DNA of 64,000 bases, taken from Conchocele bisecta. Lineage: Eukaryota > Mollusca > Bivalvia > Lucinida > Thyasiridae. The notes beneath the pieces are model-generated. The model was not told where the DNA came from and searched no databases. It worked only from the letters and a program-made list of their open reading frames with translations. Both the position numbers and the translations under genes were made by a program. Where the stretch lies: contig CM055266.1 of the NCBI GenBank assembly GCA_029237695.1, forward strand, positions 114,345,370 to 114,409,369, written 5' to 3'. Numbering within the stretch: the stretch's first letter is position 1; the number at the start of each line of letters is the position of its first letter. Shown piece after piece: positions 61,466-64,000 of this stretch.

Positions 61466-62175
61466 GCCCACTCAGTAGGCACAAACTGTTCTTTATATGA
61501 ATTAAATAAGTGTGTAATTGTGTCACTATTCAACCAGTTCTAAAATTACGAGTGCCCACTATACAGATTAGCCATTTAGAAATAAAAAAGTATTTCACTG
61601 CTAGTGGTGGTAATGAGTCATGATACTTTTTAATTATTTATACTAAATATATGCATCACCTGCAAAAAATAAAAATAATATTTTCGACAGACTAATAAGT
61701 ATGATAATTGCACATCAACAAATAAATACCGATAATAAACAGTAATGTCTGTTTAACATTTTAAGGAAACGCGGTTATCGCCCCAGATATTAGTGTGGAA
61801 ATTTACGTCTGATATAAAATGTATGATAATAGCCAATCAATTACGTGGAGTAATGGTAAGAATTAATGTTTATTTTGCAAGAAAATGTCCCCAGATTGAT
61901 GTCTCTGATATTAAAGAACATGTTGTGCCTACTGAGTGGGCATGTACCTTTAAAGGTGCATGCCCACTCAGTAGGCACTAATATTCTTTATAGGAATTAA
62001 ATAAGTGTATTACTTGTGTCACCTATTCCACTAGTTCTAAAATAGTATGAGTGGCCAATAATTAAAGAAATATAATCATTTAGTAATATTTATTTTACTG
62101 ATAGTGACGCGCGTTTGATATCAGGCTATATTCATATGCAAATGAGTCGTGGTATTTTTTAATTATTTATTTACT
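61466..62175. mobile_element. TIR element of about 480 bp with an adjoining partial copy
   Basis: GCCCACTCAGTAGGCACAA at 61466 and TTGTGCCTACTGAGTGGGC ending about 61943 are inverted termini. The interior matches 57156-57560 (CGGTTATCGCCCCAGATATT). At 61950 the same terminus opens a second, shorter copy running to about 62175, making a palindromic junction GGTGCATGCCCACTCAGTAG. Confidence 0.8.
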
Positions 62176-62187
62176 AATTAAATGCGT

Positions 62188-62525
62188 TGACGAAATATTT
62201 CGTTTCCATAATGGATAGTAGTGCATAGTAGTAGAGAACTGCACAGACATACGGACATGCCTCTTGTAACAAGGACTTGTTGTGACATAGTATGATTCAA
62301 CAGTATCGTGGCAAGTCATTGTCTTTGTGGTCAACGCTGCCTGTGTACCGTCTACCGGTGATTCGTGACGAAATATTTCGTTTCCATATGGCTAGTAGTG
62401 CACAGTCAGATAACTGCACAGAACATACGGACATGCCTCTTGTAACAAGGACTTGGTGTGACATAGTATGATTCAACAGTAATATTGCAAGTCATTGTCT
62501 TGTAGTCACCGCTGACTGTGACCAT
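62188..62525. repeat. Tandem duplication, unit 178 bp
   Basis: TGACGAAATATTTCGTTTCC starts copies at 62188 and 62366. Both continue through ACATACGGACATGCCTCTTG and GACATAGTATGATTCAACAG. Confidence 0.88.
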
Positions 62526-62555
62526 GTCAGCGTCCAAGTTAGATCACCGAATAAT

Positions 62556-63780
62556 TATGCGTAAGGGATTGGAACCTGTTCAACTCCCGACTTATAGAGT
62601 CGCGCATGCATTTCTGTTCACCACCCTTTCTATCTCGTCTAATTACCGCCGAATGTAGATATAAAATGTATCCATGTGTAGCCCGTCACGTCACCGCTCA
62701 TTGAGAATAATGTAGCTAGTACAATACCGTCCTGTCCACGTCTAAGTTATGTCACCGTAGAATGCGTAAGGGATTGGAACTTGTTCAACTCCCGACTTAT
62801 AGAGTCGCGCAAGAATTCTGTTCCCCGCCATTCCTATCTCGTCTTATTGCCGCCGAATATATTTTTAATGTAGTCATTTGTAGCCCGTCACGTCCCCGCT
62901 AATTGAGAATAACGTAGCTATTCCAATGTCGTCCTGTCCGCGTTTATATTTTATATCACAGTAGAATGCGTAAGGGATTGGAACTTGTTCAACTCCCGAC
63001 TTATAGAGTCGCGCATTAATTCAGTTCCCGCCATTTCAATATCGTCTTATTACCGCCGAATGTATATTTAATGTAATCACTTGTAGCCCGTCACGTCCCC
63101 ACTAAATTCATAATAACGTAGTGTAAAGTCGTCCTGTCCGCGTCTAAGTTATAATATCGTAGAATGCGTAAGGGATTGGAACTTGTTCAACTCCCGACTT
63201 ATAGAGTCGCGCATGAATTCTGTTCGCCGCCATTCCTATCTCGTCTTATAACCGCCGATGTATATTTAATGTAGTCATTTGTAGCCCGTCACGTCCCCAC
63301 TAAATTCATAATAACGTAGCCCGTCACGTCACCGCTCATTGAGAATAAACGTAGCTATTTCCAATGCCGTCCTGTCCACGTCTAAGTTATATCACCGTAG
63401 AATGCGTAAGGGATTGGAACTTGTTCAACTTCCGACTTATAGAGTCGCGCATGTATTATGTTCGCCGCCATTCCTATCTTGTCTTATAACCGCCGAATTT
63501 ATATTTAATGTAGTCATCTGTAGCCCGTCACGTCACCGCTCATTGAGAATAACGTAGCTATTCCAATGTCGTCCTGTCCACGTCTAAGTTATATCACCGT
63601 GGAATGCGTAAGGGATTGGAACCTCTTCAACTCCCGACTTATAGAGTCGCGCATGAATTCCGTTCCAACCATTCCTATTTCGTCTTATTCTGTCCACCAC
63701 ACCCCCCCCCCTCAATTTATATCTTGTCTTATTACCGCCGAATGTAGTTAAAATGTCGACACTTGTTGTCCGTCACGTCC
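62556..63780. repeat. Satellite of about 200 bp, 6 copies
   Basis: GCGTAAGGGATTGGAAC recurs at about 62560, 62765, 62968, 63167, 63404 and 63607. Units share CTTATAGAGTCGCGCA, TAGCCCGTCACGTC and CGTCCTGTCC.CGTCTAAGTT. Spacing is 199-237 bp. Confidence 0.92.
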
Positions 63781-63794
63781 GTGCTGATTTGAAA

Positions 63795-64000
63795 ATAATA
63801 TAATAAGTACATATAGCCTTTGTGGTTCCTCCAGTCAGCCTTGGCCGTGTATATAATAATTACATATAGCCTTTGTGATTCCTCCAGTCGGCCTTTGTGG
63901 TCTATATAATCAGTAAATATAGCTTTTGTGGTTCCTTCAGTCACCCTTTGTCGTCTATATAATCAGTATAGCCTTTGTGATCCTCCAGTCGGCCTTTGTC
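63795..64000. repeat. Minisatellite, inverted relative of the 56-57 kb array
   Basis: Four or more units of TATAGCCTTTGTGGTTCCTC, CAGTC.GCCTTTGT and GTCTATATAATCAG. The phrase AGCCTTTGTGG..CC...CAG is the reverse complement of the core of the 56.1-57.2 kb array. Runs off the end of the window. Confidence 0.82.

Larger units (their letters stand above)
47636..64000. other. 16.4 kb without a recognised exon: satellites and mobile elements
   Basis: Either the start of a very long C13/D13 intron or the region beyond a truncated gene. I looked for the YYG..C, GHY.C and GW.G..C signatures on both strands and found none. Stretches 50.8-53.8, 54.1-54.8, 55.1-56.0 and 59.7-61.4 kb are AT-rich sequence with only short chance open frames. 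Confidence 0.6.

Overview
Animal genomic DNA, most likely from a bivalve mollusc or other lophotrochozoan. It is AT-rich and intron-rich, with GT-AG introns, tRNA-derived SINEs, many foldback MITEs and several satellites of about 190-200 bp. The species is an inference; no species-specific sequence was recognised.

The only convincing gene occupies about 0.2-47.6 kb on the + strand. It is a run of at least 48 exons that repeats one four-exon cassette. Exon A (134 bp), exon B (133 bp) and exon C (152 bp) together encode an MNNL-like domain, the C2-type N-terminal domain of Delta/Serrate/Jagged Notch ligands. Exon D (175 bp) encodes a DSL domain. One cassette is 594 bp, exactly 198 codons. Intron phases are constant: A/B phase 2, B/C phase 0, C/D phase 2, D/A phase 0. 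The window holds the DSL exon of module 1, complete modules 2-12, and exons A-C of module 13, adding up to about 7.3 kb of coding sequence (about 2,440 residues). Known Notch ligands have one MNNL and one DSL followed by EGF repeats and a transmembrane segment. Here MNNL-DSL is reiterated at least 12 times with no EGF repeat, signal peptide, start, stop or membrane segment between modules. I know of no described protein with this layout.

The modules fall into sequence classes in map order: 2-3, 4-6, 7-11, then divergent 12 and 13. Introns of modules 4, 5 and 6 are still alignable by eye, as are those of modules 1-2 and 2-3, so the array grew by tandem duplication of genomic segments. The last two DSL exons (modules 11 and 12) are each 99 bp longer and encode a composite DSL with a second cysteine-repeat period. 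The MNNL of module 13 is the most Delta-like. Exon A of module 8 has a 1-bp deletion that breaks the frame.

Introns hold a 189-bp satellite (2.0-3.2 kb), a roughly 10-kb insertion (4.0-14.2 kb) full of SINE-like and foldback elements, a 1.4-kb TIR element (25.8-27.2 kb), a foldback array (28.5-30.3 kb) and other MITEs.

From 47.6 to 64 kb no exon was found. This stretch carries a 196-bp satellite (48.2-50.7 kb), a minisatellite (56.1-57.2 kb), a tRNA-SINE with a 13-bp target duplication (58.5 kb), an array of TAATTA palindromes (59.1 kb), TIR elements and a roughly 200-bp satellite (62.6-63.8 kb). The DSL exon and 3' end of the gene are presumably downstream of the window, or were lost.
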